Positions 19,869-32,500 of a stretch of 64,000 nt of DNA are shown piece by piece. Positions within the stretch are counted from its first letter, which is position 1; each line of letters opens with the position of its first letter. The notes under the pieces are model-generated. The model was given only the letters and a program-made list of their open reading frames with translations. It had not been told where the DNA came from and searched no databases. Both the position numbers and the translations under genes were made by a program. The stretch is from positions 1 through 64,000 of the forward strand of contig NZ_FMBL01000001.1 in the NCBI RefSeq assembly GCF_900094885.1, written 5' to 3'. This DNA is from Bifidobacterium commune. Lineage in GTDB: Bacteria > Actinomycetota > Actinomycetes > Actinomycetales > Bifidobacteriaceae.

Positions 19869-21803
19869 ATGGTCAACAATGTCAATAAACTGCTGGTCGC
19901 GAACCGTGGTGAGATCGCACTTCGGGTCATTCGAACGGCCCATGAGATGGGGATTGCGACCGTAGCGATTTACGCTGAGCAGGACAGGGATGCGCAGTAT
20001 GTGCAGATGGCCGATGAGGCATATCTGCTCCATGGCGATTCCTACCGTTCCTATATGGATGAGGATCTGATCATCGATGTGCTGCGCCGCAGCGGTGCCG
20101 ATGCTGTTCATCCCGGTTATGGCTATCTTTCGGAAATCGCGTCGTTCGCCGACAAAGTGATGAAGGCCGGTGCGACATGGATTGGCCCGAGTCCCACGGC
20201 TTTGACCGATTTGGGCGACAAGATCACCGCTCGGCGCGTGGCCAAGCGCGCGCACGTTCCTCCGGTACCGGGCATTTCCGAGCCGGTGAGCAACATGCGT
20301 GAACTGTTGACGTTCGCACAAATCAATGGTTATCCCGTGATGATGAAGCGTACCGATGGCGGCGGCGGAAAAGGTATCACTCTAATACACGACGATGACG
20401 AGTTGCGCAGCTTCTATATGAACCATGACGCGCTTGAAGGCGGCGACCTGGACGAGTACTTCGTCGAGGTGTTCATCGACAAGGCCCGCCATGTCGAAAC
20501 GCAGTCCGGCCGCGATTCGCATGGCAACTTCACCGTGTACTCGACGCGAGATTGCACCGTGCAGCGTCGCAACCAGAAACTTATCGAGGAAGCTCCGGCA
20601 CCCTTCCTAACCGACGACGAGCGAGAACAGCTCGAACGCTACTCGCGCAACTTGTTCAGCGCTGTCGATTACATCGGTTTGGGTACTTGCGAGTTCATGG
20701 TCACCGAGCAGCACAAGGTCTATTTCCTCGAGGTCAATCCTCGTCTGCAGGTGGAACACACCGTTTCCGAGCAGGTGTGCGGGCTGGACCTTGTGCGTGA
20801 GCAGATCAACATCGCCAGAGGCGATGAACTGACCAAGGCCCCGCAAAGCCATGGTCATGCCTTCGAACTGCGCATCACAAGCGAGGATCCGGAAAAGAAC
20901 CTCACCCCCAGCGGCGGCACGCTCATCCGCCTCGATTGGCCCAGCGGCCCAGGCATCCGCATCGATTCCGGCGTGAAGATCGGCGATGTGGTCTCCCCGA
21001 AGTTCGATTCGATGATGGGCAAGCTCGTCGTCACCGCACAGGACCGGCCTACCGCCGTGGCTCGTGTGAGGCGCGCGTTGAAGGAATTCAACCTCGAAGG
21101 TGTGCCGACTCCCAAGTCGCTGTTCGAAACGGTGTTCAACGATCAGGAATTCACTGCCGAAGACCATCCTTACAGTGTGTATACCAAGTGGCTTGAGCAC
21201 AAGTACCTCAACCGCAAGCCCAATGCCGCCGGCAGCGGTCAGCCTGCCTCGATGAGCGGATCGGATGAGCAAATCAGGAAGCAGGAGACCGATTCCTTCG
21301 TGATCGAAGTTGACGGCAAGCGCGTCAAACTCACGGTTCCTCGCGATATCGTCGACAACTTCACCGGTTCCGCCCGCGCCCGCGGCGTGCGGCGACCGAC
21401 TCAGCCTTTGCGTGGTTCCTCGTCGGGAGCCGTGCAGGAACGCACGAAGGGCAACGACGGAAAGTCCGGTGTGATTGATTCGCCCATGCAGGCCATCGTC
21501 ACCCGTGTCAACGTTGCCGAGGGGCAGGAAGTGAGCAAGGGTGATCTGTTGGCTGTGCTGGAAAGCATGAAGATGGAGAACTACGTCTACACACCTGTCA
21601 ACGGCACCGTGTGCAAGATTCTCGTCGGGCCTTCCGATTCGGTCGATGCCGGCACCACGTTGATGAATATCGACGTGGAAGGTGCGTCCAACCGCGAAAA
21701 ATCCGGTGCGAACAACGTGGATGGCAGTGAAAAGAAGTCGCATGATGGCGACTCGCAGACCGCTTCGCTTGCCGATGAAGCTGATGAGAAGGGGAGGGGC
21801 TGA
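19869..21803 (+). CDS. accC: Acyl-CoA carboxylase alpha subunit (biotin carboxylase plus BCCP)
   Basis: This subunit carboxylates biotin using ATP and bicarbonate and carries the biotin itself. The biotin carboxylase begins with LLVANRGEIALRVIRTA and has the ATP-grasp glycine loop TDGGGGKG near residue 160, then FLEVNPRLQVEHTVSE. After a variable linker the carrier domain has ESMKMEN with biotinyl-lysine 568, close to the C-terminus. This fused form is typical of actinobacteria. A polar tail of about 50 residues follows the carrier domain. The stop overlaps the accD start (TGATG), so the subunits are translationally coupled. ATG 19869 was chosen because the family core begins at once. Confidence 0.94.
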   Translation: MVNNVNKLLVANRGEIALRVIRTAHEMGIATVAIYAEQDRDAQYVQMADEAYLLHGDSYRSYMDEDLIIDVLRRSGADAVHPGYGYLSEIASFADKVMKAGATWIGPSPTALTDLGDKITARRVAKRAHVPPVPGISEPVSNMRELLTFAQINGYPVMMKRTDGGGGKGITLIHDDDELRSFYMNHDALEGGDLDEYFVEVFIDKARHVETQSGRDSHGNFTVYSTRDCTVQRRNQKLIEEAPAPFLTDDEREQLERYSRNLFSAVDYIGLGTCEFMVTEQHKVYFLEVNPRLQVEHTVSEQVCGLDLVREQINIARGDELTKAPQSHGHAFELRITSEDPEKNLTPSGGTLIRLDWPSGPGIRIDSGVKIGDVVSPKFDSMMGKLVVTAQDRPTAVARVRRALKEFNLEGVPTPKSLFETVFNDQEFTAEDHPYSVYTKWLEHKYLNRKPNAAGSGQPASMSGSDEQIRKQETDSFVIEVDGKRVKLTVPRDIVDNFTGSARARGVRRPTQPLRGSSSGAVQERTKGNDGKSGVIDSPMQAIVTRVNVAEGQEVSKGDLLAVLESMKMENYVYTPVNGTVCKILVGPSDSVDAGTTLMNIDVEGASNREKSGANNVDGSEKKSHDGDSQTASLADEADEKGRG

Positions 21804-23410
21804 TGACCGACATCATGACCAGTTCGGCCGTTGAAAAAGCCATCGCCAGCAGCAAACCGCTCGATCAGCAGCCGCTTCGCACCGCTGTCGCGCGCGCGGC
21901 CGAGCTGGCACGTGACGCCGAGAGCCTTGCTCGCACGCGCCAGAGCGCCAAAGGAAAATTCACGGCCCGCGAGCGCCTCGATTTGTTGTTCGACACCGGC
22001 ACGTTCCAGGAGATCGGCCGTTTTTCGGGTGGCAACATCAACAAGGGTGTGGCCGGTTCTGCGGTTATCACCGGTTTCGGTGACGTCTATGGCCGCAAGG
22101 TCGCGGTGTACGCACAGGACTTCTCGGTGCGTGGCGGTACGCTGGGCCACGCCGAAGGTGAGAAGATCTGCCACCTGATGGACATGGCACTCGACCTCAG
22201 GATTCCTGTCGTCTCGCTGATCGATTCCGGCGGTGCTCGTATTCAAGAAGGCGTAGAGGCGCTTACCCAGTACGGGCACATCTTCCGCAAGACCTGCGAG
22301 GCTTCGGGCCTCGTCCCTCAGATTTCGCTTATTTTGGGGCCCTGCGCAGGCGGTGCTGTCTATTGCCCGGCTCTGACCGACTTCATCATCATGACCCGTC
22401 AAAACTCCAATATGTTCGTCACGGGTCCGGACGTGATCAAATCCGTCACCGGAGAGGCCATATCCATGGAGGATCTCGGCGGAGGCAGGGTGCACAGCAC
22501 TGTCTCTGGAGTCGCGCACTATCTGGGTGAGGATGAAGCCGATGCCATCGATTACGCGCGTACGGCGCTTGCTTATTTGCCGTCGAGCTGTGACGAGATG
22601 CCGCCGACTTACGCCTATGCGGCCACCCGTGCCGATCGTGCGGTGGCTGAGCGTTTGGGGGATATCGTTCCCGACAACGACCGCCAGCCTTACGACATCA
22701 ACGAAGTGATTCGCGGCATCGTCGACTACGGTGAGTTCGTGCAGGTGCAGGAGCTGTACGCCAGATGCGCTGTGGTTGGTTTTGCTTGCCTTGATGGACA
22801 TCCGGTCGGTATTGTAGCGAACCAGCCCAACGAGCAGGCTGGTATTCTCGACGTCGATTCCAGCGAGAAAATCGCCCGGTTCGTTCGTCTTTGCGACGCG
22901 TTCAACCTTCCGGTGGTCACCTTGGTGGACACCCCCGGTTACAAGCCGGGCAGTGATCAGGAACACGCCGGCATCATCCGGCGCGGAGCCAAGGTCATCT
23001 ACGCTTATGCCAACGCACAGGTGCCGATGGTCTCCGTCGTGTTGCGCAAGGCTTTTGGCGGTGCCTACATCGTTATGGGTTCGAAATCGATTGGTGCCGA
23101 TGTCAATTACGCGTGGCCTTCAAGTCAGATCGCAGTGCTGGGTGCCGCGGGTGCGGTCAACATCATCCATCGCAAGGAGCTGCACAAGGCCAAGGAACGT
23201 GGAAAGGACGTTGAGGCGTTGCGCCAGCAATTCGTCGAACAGTATGAGACGGAGACGCTCAACGCAAATCTTTCGCTGGAAACCGGCCAGATCGACGCGA
23301 TGATCGACCCAGAGCAGACGCGCGACGCCATCGTTGAATCTCTGCGTCTCCTACGCGACAAGAAGCGCGTACGCCGTACTTCGAAGCACCACGGCAACCA
23401 GCCTATGTAG
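21803..23410 (+). CDS. accD: Acyl-CoA carboxylase beta subunit (carboxyltransferase)
   Basis: This subunit transfers the carboxyl group from biotin to acetyl-CoA (or propionyl-CoA), giving malonyl-CoA for the adjacent FAS. The 535-residue product is PccB/AccD-like: TARERLDLLFDTGTFQEI at the N-terminus, LIDSGGARIQEGV and GPCAGGAVYCPALTDF in the first crotonase-like half, and VDTPGYKPGSDQEHAGIIRRGAK and LRKAFGGAYIVMGSKSIGAD in the second. Its ATG shares one base with the accC stop. No separate epsilon subunit gene is seen. Acetyl- versus propionyl-CoA preference cannot be fixed from sequence; genomic context favours acetyl-CoA. Confidence 0.94.
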   Translation: MTDIMTSSAVEKAIASSKPLDQQPLRTAVARAAELARDAESLARTRQSAKGKFTARERLDLLFDTGTFQEIGRFSGGNINKGVAGSAVITGFGDVYGRKVAVYAQDFSVRGGTLGHAEGEKICHLMDMALDLRIPVVSLIDSGGARIQEGVEALTQYGHIFRKTCEASGLVPQISLILGPCAGGAVYCPALTDFIIMTRQNSNMFVTGPDVIKSVTGEAISMEDLGGGRVHSTVSGVAHYLGEDEADAIDYARTALAYLPSSCDEMPPTYAYAATRADRAVAERLGDIVPDNDRQPYDINEVIRGIVDYGEFVQVQELYARCAVVGFACLDGHPVGIVANQPNEQAGILDVDSSEKIARFVRLCDAFNLPVVTLVDTPGYKPGSDQEHAGIIRRGAKVIYAYANAQVPMVSVVLRKAFGGAYIVMGSKSIGADVNYAWPSSQIAVLGAAGAVNIIHRKELHKAKERGKDVEALRQQFVEQYETETLNANLSLETGQIDAMIDPEQTRDAIVESLRLLRDKKRVRRTSKHHGNQPM

Positions 23411-23503
23411 CGCTGTCCTTTGATGAGAGCCGGTTTTGCCGGTGGCGCGCAACAAGTTTCATAACCGTATCCATGAGAATTTCAACCAACCAGAGGAAAG
23501 ACA

Positions 23504-26500
23504 ATGACTGAAACCACTTTCTTTTTGAATCGCCTGAGTGCCGAGCCGCATGCGCTCGTCTTCGGCGGTCAGTCCACGCCGTGGGTCAGTGCCTTGGCGG
23601 ACGAGTGCACTGACCCGACGCTTGTGCAAAAGCTGAAGGCACACGCTGAGGCTTCGAGCCGTTTGCTTTCGGCGGTCACTCCTGATCTGCTGGCCACCAT
23701 GGGCGGCACGGTTGATTTGTTCGGCTTTGAAGCCAATTCAGCCAAGCTTGGACCTGCGGCCGAGTCCGCCGCCAGCGTGCCGGGCATTGCCTTGACTCAG
23801 CTGGGAGCGCTCATCGACGCAGAGGACCTTGGTTACAGCGTCGCGCAGGCCAATCCGGTTGCCGCTCTTGGTCATTCTCAGGGCATCATCGCAGAGCACA
23901 TGGTCGAGGCCATCCAGGCGGCCGGGTCCATTGAAGCCGCCGGCGATGCTATTGATGAGATTCTCGCCATCGCGCGCCTGATCGGCGCTGCCGGAACCCG
24001 CCAGTCCCGTTTGCTTCCCGTTTCCACCAGATCCGGTGAGGCCACCCCGATGCTTTCGGTGCGCGGCGCGACTAAGCGTCAGATTGAGACGCTGGTCGAC
24101 CGTGTGGTCAAGCCCCGTGGTCCCATCGCTTTCGCGGTGACCAATGCCTCCGACAACTATGTTCTTTCGGGCCATCCCGAAGATCTTGTCTCCTTCGCGA
24201 TCGAAGTCGGCAAGGAACATCGTCGTCAGGCCAAGCTGCGCGACGAAAAGGTGCGCGGCGGCGAGGTCTTCGATCCCACGCTTGAATATCTTGAGGTCAC
24301 CGTTCCCTTCCATTCCCCGCTGATGTCCGATGCCGTCGAATATACCGTCAAGTGGGCGCAGGCGTGCGGTCTGGATGCCGATCGCGCCCGTACATTGGCC
24401 AGTGAGGTGTTGGTCAGCCACGTCGATTGGGCCGCTCGTACCGATGCGTTGCTCAAGAGCACCGACCCGACCAAGCTGTGGATCGTGGACATGGGCCCGG
24501 GCAACACCGTCGGCAAGCTCGTTGGCGCTCTGGTGCAGGGTACCGGTGTCGGCGTGGTCGAGGCTGACAGTGAAGAGGCTCGAGCCACACTTTCCACCAT
24601 GGAGCAGGATCCGGCCCGTACGCAGGATTGGCGCAAGTTCGCCCCCAAGGTCATTTCCACCCCCGCAGGTGACAAGATTCGTACGAAGTTCAGTGATCTG
24701 ACCGGCAAGCCACCCGTGCTGCTTGCGGGCATGACTCCTACAACTGTCAATGCCGATATCGTCGCAGCGGCGGCCAATGCCGGCTATTGGACGGAAATGG
24801 CGGGCGGTGGTCAGGTGACCCCTGCCGTATTCGACCGCAACGTCGCCGAGCTCGACAAGCTGCTTGAAGAGGGTCGCACCATTCAGTTCAACGCCATGTT
24901 CATGGATCGCTACCTGTGGAACATGCAGTTCGGTCCCGCCGGCATTGTCGCCAAGAAGCGTGCTTCCGGCACTCCGATCGACGGCGTTGTCGTTTCGGCT
25001 GGCATCCCCGAGCTGGACGAGGCCAAGCAGTTGGTCAGTGATTTGCGCGCTCAGGGTTTCCCCTACGTTGCTTTCAAGCCGGGCACAGTCGATCAGATTC
25101 GCCAGGTTGTGCACATTGCCAAGGCCGTGGCTCCCGTCTGCATCATCATGGAAGTCGAAGGCGGTGCCGCCGGCGGCCATCATTCCTGGGAATCCCTTGA
25201 TGTGCTGCTGATGGATACCTATGCGGACGTTCGCGCCTGCGACAACCTCGTACTCGTCGCCGGTGGTGGCATCGGTACGCCTGAACGTGCCGCCGATTAT
25301 ATTTCCGGTCAATGGTCGCGTGCCTATGGCAAGCCTGATATGCCTGTCGACGGCGTGCTGATTGGCACCGCTGCAATGACGGCCAAGGAGGCCCATACCA
25401 GCCCCGATGTCAAGCGCATGCTGGTCGAGACTCCCGGCATTTCGCCCACACCCGACGATTCCGACCCGTTCGCGCCACTTGGCGAGAACTGGGTTCCGGC
25501 CGGGGAGGTAGCTGAGGGCGGCGTGGCCAGTGGCCTGAGCCATCTGCACGCCGACATCTACGAGCTGGAAAACGCATCGGCCCGTTGCGGTCGTCTGCTG
25601 GTGCGCGTGATGAAGCACCCAGAGGAACTGGAAAGCCGTCGCGACGAAATCATTGCCGCACTTGACAAGACCTCGCGTCCCTACTTCGGCGACCTTGACA
25701 AGATGACCTACGTCGAGTGGGCGCAGCGTTTCGCCGAGCTCTCCTTCCCGTGGGCCGATCCGACCTACGCCGACCGTTTCCTGCACTTGCTGCAGCGTGC
25801 TGAATCGCGTGTCTGTGACCAGGAATCCGGCGAGTTCGCTTCGCTGTTCAACTCTCGCGCCGATGTGGAGAACGACCCGCAGGCTGCCATCGAGAAGTTG
25901 CGGCGTGTCTACCCGCGTGCCGCCGAAGTCACGGTCACTCCAACCGACGTGGCTTGGTTCCCGACCTTGATTCACGAGTATCACAAGCCGATGCCCTTCG
26001 TGCCGCAGATTGACAATGACCTGTTGCGCTGGTGGGGCCAGGACCAGCTCTGGCAGTCCGAAGATTCCCGATATTGCGCCGATTCAGTGCGTGCCATCCC
26101 CGGCCCGATTTCTGTGGCCGGCATCACCACCGTTGACGAACCTGTCGGTTCCATCCTTGGCCGCTTCGAGGATGCCGCGCTTGAACGCACCCGCGAACTC
26201 AATGGACAGACCGAGCCGAAGCAGGCCTTCGCCGAACTCGATGCCGCGGTCGACGCGGAGGAGTTCATTCGCAAGTGCCCGAACATCTCGTGGGTTGGCC
26301 ACTTGATGGACAACCCCGCTTTCGGCACCCCGATGGGCGACAAGTACTACGAGATTCGCCATGTGGGCGACGAGGACGGCACGCAGATGTTCGACCTTGA
26401 TATCCACCTCGATACTTTCTGGGACAACGATCCCGACGGAGGCCTGAGCAAGCACGCCGTTCGTGACATCGTCATCCCGCTCAACGTCCGACCAAGCGAA

Positions 26501-29500
26501 TCCGGCCTCTTCCCGGTGGTCGATCGCGAGCGTCTGCCGCGCCATGTCTACGAAATGCTTGCCGACACGGCCGGCATCGGCAACGTCGCCATCACCGGAG
26601 ACAAGCTCGAGCACATGCCTGAAATCGTCGAAGCGGATGACAAGCAGGCCTTCCCGTATGGTCAGGCTCATACCAGCTACACGCTTTCCGGCAATCTAGG
26701 TTACGACCATGAAGCGGCGACCGCCGGCGACATGCCAGGCTCGCTCAACGCTTCGCGCATCGTGCCTGATGCCTTGGTCGGTCCTGCCTGGCCGGCGATC
26801 TACGCCGCACTTGGTTCGGTATACGTCCACGGTTACCCAGTTATCGAAGGCCTGCTCAACGCGGTGCATCTCGATCATCAGATGGAGTTGGAGATCACCG
26901 AGGAAGATCTGTTGAGCTATGTTGGTGAAACGGTGAATCTCACCAGCTGGGCCGAAGCCTACGCAGAGTCCGCGTCCGGCCGTGTGGTGACCATTCATGT
27001 CACACATACTGCAACGGATGGCACCGTTCTGGCGCACGAGGTCGAACGCTTTGCTGTGCGCGGACGCTCCTATTCCGACGAATTGCCGGTCGATGTGCCT
27101 GACTATGGCGACTATCTTGCCTATCGCAAACACGATACCGGTGCCGGAACCCCGTTTGCCGATGGTGAGGGTGCTGAGGAAGACCAGGTCGTGGACACCC
27201 CGCGCCGTATGCTTCGCCGGGTCATGTTGACCGCACCGAGCGAGATGACGGCCTTTGCACGTACTTCCGGCGATTTCAACCCGATTCACACTTCGCATCG
27301 CGGCGCCGCCGTCTCTGGCCTTAAGGCACCGCTCGTGCACGGCATGTGGCTTTCCGCCGCCGCTCAGCACGTTGTGCAGGCGAGCGACGACAAAGGTGCT
27401 CACTACGAGATCGCCGGTTGGACCTACAACATGTACGGTATGGTACAGCTCAACGACGAGGTTGAGATCAGCGTCGAACGTATCGGCAAACTGCGCCACG
27501 GCGGTATGACCCTCGAGGTCACCTGCCGTATCGACGGTGGTATCGTCTCTCGCGGCACCGCGGCTGTTCGTGCGCCCCGTTCGGCCTATGTCTACCCGGG
27601 CCAGGGCATTCAGCAACAGGGCATGGTGCTCGACGAGCGCGCCAAGTCTGCCGCCGCTCGCGAAACCTGGGAGCGTGCAGACAAGCTCACCCGTGAGAAG
27701 CTCGGCTTCTCGATACTGGCCATCGTGCGTGACAACCCGACGACCCTGACCGCCAACGGCGTGACCTATCATCATCCGGACGGACTGCTCAACCTGACGC
27801 AGTTCACCCAGGTGGCGCTTGCCACCGTCGCCTATGCTCAGACCTCCCGCCTGCGCGAAGCCGGCAGCGATATCTGGCCCGCCTACTTCGCAGGTCATTC
27901 GCTGGGCGAATACAACGCCTTGAGTTCATTCGCCGGCATCATTCCCTTCGAAACGGTGCTTGAGCTGGTGTTCCAGCGCGGCTCTGCGATGAATAGTCTG
28001 ATCGATCGCGACGAGCAGGGTCGGTCGAACTACCGCATGGCCGCTTTGCGCCCGAATCAGTTCGGTCTGGGTGACGACGGTGTGGATGAGTATGTAAAGT
28101 CCGTGAGTGAGGCGAGTGGCGAGTTCCTGCAAATCGTCAACTATAACCTCTCCGGACAGCAGTATGTCATCGCCGGCACGCTCAAGGGTCTTGAGGTTCT
28201 GAATGCTGACTGCGCACGCCGTGTCAAGGAATATGGCGGCAAGCCGGCACTGATGTATGTGCCCGGCATTGATGTGCCGTTCCACTCCATGTTGCTGCGC
28301 AAGGGCGTTCCCGACTTTCGCGACAAGCTCGACGCATTGTTGCCGGAACATATCGACTATCAGCGTCTAGTCGGTCGTTACATCCCGAATCTGGTAGCCA
28401 CGCCGTTCGAGATGACCAAGGAATTCGCGCGCAAGATCGTTGATGTCGTACCTTCCACGCGCATTCAGGAGGCACTTTCCGATTCTGGTGTGTGGGATTA
28501 CTACGCAGCCGACGAACAGAAGCTTGGTCGACTGCTCTTCACCGAGCTTTTGGCTTGGCAGTTCGCATCCCCAGTACGTTGGATTGAGACGCAGGCCATT
28601 ATGTTCGGCGACCGTGCGCAGGGCGGTCTCGGTGTGGAGAGCTACGTCGAGGTCGGTCTTGGTAATCAGCCGACGCTCGCGAACCTCGCCACGAAGACCT
28701 TGCGGCTTCCTGATTTCTCAGGTAGTGAGGTTGCCGTCTACAACCTGGGACGTGACGAGCAGCGTGTCTACATGACCGATTCGGATTCCCTTGCTCAGGA
28801 ACAAGACGAGGAGTCCGACGGACTTTCCGTTTCCGGTGGAGAGAGAGATGTGGTGAGCCCGAATCGGCAGGAATCAGCTGCGGCGGATATCCAGAATGTC
28901 GCTGTTGCGGCTCCGGTTGCGCCCGTTGCGTCCGGCGAGCGTCCGGCCGATTTGTCGTTCAAGGCATCCGACGGCATTGCGATGCTGCTGGCCTATGCGG
29001 CGAAGGTGCGTCCCGATCAGATCGGCGAGAGTGACACCACAGACACCTTGACCAACGGCGTTTCTTCGCGTCGTAATCAGCTGCTGATGGACATCAGTTC
29101 CGAGCTGGGTGTGGCCTCGGTTGATGGCGCTGCCGAAGCGTCGATCGACGACCTTTATGCCTTGGTCAATAAGGTGGCCCCGAACTATAAGCCGTTCGGT
29201 CCAGTGCTTTCCGACATCGTGCGTGACCGCATCCGTGATCTCTTTGGCGCCGCCGGCGTCAAGATGGCCCAGGTTGAGAAGCGCATCACCGACACCTGGC
29301 AGCTTGGCCGGGGCTGGGTTGATTGCGTGCTGAGCACTTTGGTGCTAGAGACCCGGGAAGGCACGTCCTCGCGTGGTGACGATCTGGCCGGCCTCGGTAG
29401 TGAACAGGTTTCCAATGTCAGCGCCGCAAACACGTTGATTGACGCGGCTGTGCAGAAAGTCGCGGCTGATCATGGCGTGGCCGTCGCGCTGCCCAGCGCC

Positions 29501-32500
29501 GGTGGTGCAGGTGGTTTGGTGGTTGATTCCGCAGCTCTCGACGCTTTCGCTGCGAAAGTCACCGGAACTGACGGTGTGCTTGCCAAGACTGCGCGCTTCG
29601 TTCTCGATGAGCTCGGCATCAAGGCTCCAGTCGCCGATAAGGACGAGGATGAGGATGCCGTCGTGGTTGAGACGGTCAAGGCGGAACTTGGCAGCGATTG
29701 GGTTGATCAGGTCGCTCCCCGTTTCGACGAGCGCAAGGCGTTGCTGCTCGACGATCGCTGGGCCACCGCGCGTGAGGATCTCGCCCATCTTTACTACAAC
29801 CATGATCAGACGGTCACGTCGCTGAGCTTTGTCGGTGCAGGTCCCGAAGTCGCCAACCAGGCTGAATGGTTCGCTTCCAAGTCCGAGGCGGATGGCGATG
29901 TGATCACGGCCTCCGCTTTCAACCGCATCGCGGTCGAGGCGCGTTCCGATTCCAAGGCCAACCAGAAGGCGTCCCGCTTCTGCGATGATGTCGCCGTTGT
30001 CACTGGTGTGGCTCCCAACTCCATCGCTGGACAGGTCGTTGAAGGGCTCCTGGCCGGAGGTGCGACGGTAATCGCCACTTCCCACAGTTTCAAGGATTCC
30101 GTGAAGGCTTGGGCGAAGCAGGCCTATCGCGAGCATGCAGTGGGCGAGGCCAAGCTGTGGCTGGTGCCGGCAAACCTTTCGAGCTACCGTGACGTCGATG
30201 CGCTGGTCAAGTGGGTCGGCACAGTGAGCAAGAAAACCACCGGTGCTACCACCACGATTCTCAAGCCGGCCTATGAGCCGAGCCTGTTCTTCCCGTTCGC
30301 GGCTCCTCCAGTGCATGGCACGATGGCTGATTCCGGCGAACTCTTCGAGTCGCAGGCGCGCCTGATGCTCTGGGGTGTCGAACGTGCAATCACCGGATTT
30401 GCGGCCATCGGCGGTGACACCGACGTGCAGCACAAGCTTCATGTCATCCTGCCCGGTTCCCCGAACCGAGGTGTGTTCGGCGGCGACGGAGCATACGGCG
30501 AGGTCAAGTCTTCGTTCGACGCCATCGTCACCCGTGCCCGTGCAGAAAAGGATTGGTCCGGCAGGGTCACTTTCGCTCACCCGCTGATTGGTTGGGTGCG
30601 CGGCACAAGCCTCATGGGCGGCAACGACCCGCTGGTCGATGTGGTCGAACGTCACGGCATTCGTACCTATTCCACTGCTGAAATCTCTCAGCAACTGCTG
30701 GATATGGCAGACACGGAAGCCCGCAAGAAGGCTGAACGGGCCCCGCTTTGCGCCGATTTGACCGGCGGGCTTGGCAGCGAACCCATCGATATCGCCGCCT
30801 TGCGGGCCGAGGCCGAAGCCGACAAGGCCAACTCAGCTGCGGCGGACATGGGCCACTCCGCCGAAACCGACAGTGCAAAGAAAGGCAAGATGACGCTTAT
30901 CAAGGCGCTGCCTACTCCGAACCCGCCACGCCAGGCAGCAGTGAACTTCGCCGACTGGCAGAACGTCACCGCCGAACCTGAAGACCAGATTGTCATCGTC
31001 TCCATCGGTGAGCTGGGACCGTGGGGCTCAGGTCGTACCCGTGCCGAGGCTGAGCTGGGCATTCATTCCAACGGCAGCGTCGATCTGTCCGCCGGTGCGG
31101 TGCTCGAACTGGCCTGGAACATGGGCCTGGTCACTTGGCAGGACAGCCCGAATGCCGGATGGTATGACGTCGACGGCAACCTAGTGCCCGAAGAGGATAT
31201 CGCCGAGCGCTATCACGACGAGGTCGTGGCGCGTTCCGGCCTGCGTCCCTTCGAGAACGGCATGGGAAGCGGCGACTATCAGGACGATACGGCCAGCGGT
31301 GAGGTTGAGATCTATCTCGACCACGAGGTGACCTTCAACGTGCCGAACGAGGAAATCGCCCAGCAATATGTCGTCATGGACTCCGAACACACCCTTGTGG
31401 TCCAGGACGAGGAATCCGGCGAGTGGAGCGTCGCCCGCCAGCCCGGTTCAATGATTCGCGTGCCCAAGCGCTTCGCGATGACCCGTACCGTGGGCGGTCA
31501 GTTCCCCAAGGGCTTCGATCCGGTCAGGTGGGGCATTCCTGCCTCCATGCTCGGTGAGGTCGATGAGATTGCGCTCTGGAACATCGTCACCACGGTTGAT
31601 GCCTACCTTTCGGCCGGCTTCACGCCTTCCGAGGTCTTGCAGACGGTTCATCCCTCGATGGTCGCCTCCACCCAGGGCACCGGTTTCGGCGGTATGGCCA
31701 GCATGCGCAAGCTCTACCTCGACCGCTTCCTGGGGCATGAAATTCCGACTGACATTTTGCAGGAAGCCCTGCCGAACGTCGTTGCCGCGCATGTGATGCA
31801 GTCCTACATAGGAGGTTATGGCAACATGGTCCAGCCGGTTTCGGCCTGCGCCACGGCTGCGGTTTCGCTTGAGGAAGGCGTCGATAAGATCGCTCTGGGT
31901 AAGGCCGACTTCGTGGTCACCGGTGCAATCGACGACATCGGCGTAGATTCGGTGATCGGTTTCGGCAACATGGGTGCCACCGCTGATGCGAACGTCATGT
32001 ATGGCAAAGGTATTTCCGACCGCTTCTTCTCTCGTTCCAACGATCGTCGCCGCGATGGCTTCGTTGAGAGTGAGGGCGGCGGCACGATCTTGGTCACCCG
32101 TGGTGACATTGCGTTGAAGATGGGCCTGCCGGTGGCGGCTGTAGTAGGTTATGTTCACAGCTTCGCAGACGGTGCGCATACCTCCATTCCGGCGCCCGGA
32201 CTCGGAGCGTTGGCTGCGGCTCAAGGTGGCAAGAATTCTCAGCTGGTCCGTCAGCTGGCTGCACTCGGCGTCACCCCGGACGATATCGCCGTGGTCTCTA
32301 AGCACGATACCTCCACCAACGCCAACGATTCGAACGAATCCGAGCTACACAACTCCGTCCAGCATGCCATTGGGCGCAACGATGGCAATCCGCTGTTCGT
32401 CATCTCCCAAAAGAGCTTGACTGGACATGCGATGGGCGGCGCCGCAATCTTCCAGATCGATGGCATCACGCAGTTGTTCAAGTCCGGCGTCATCCCTGCC

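Noticed and set aside
23738-25984. Long open frame of about 748 codons on the minus strand inside fas
   Set aside because: It is the antisense shadow of the fas coding sequence caused by high GC3; its translation lacks recognisable motifs and the plus-strand frame has full domain structure.
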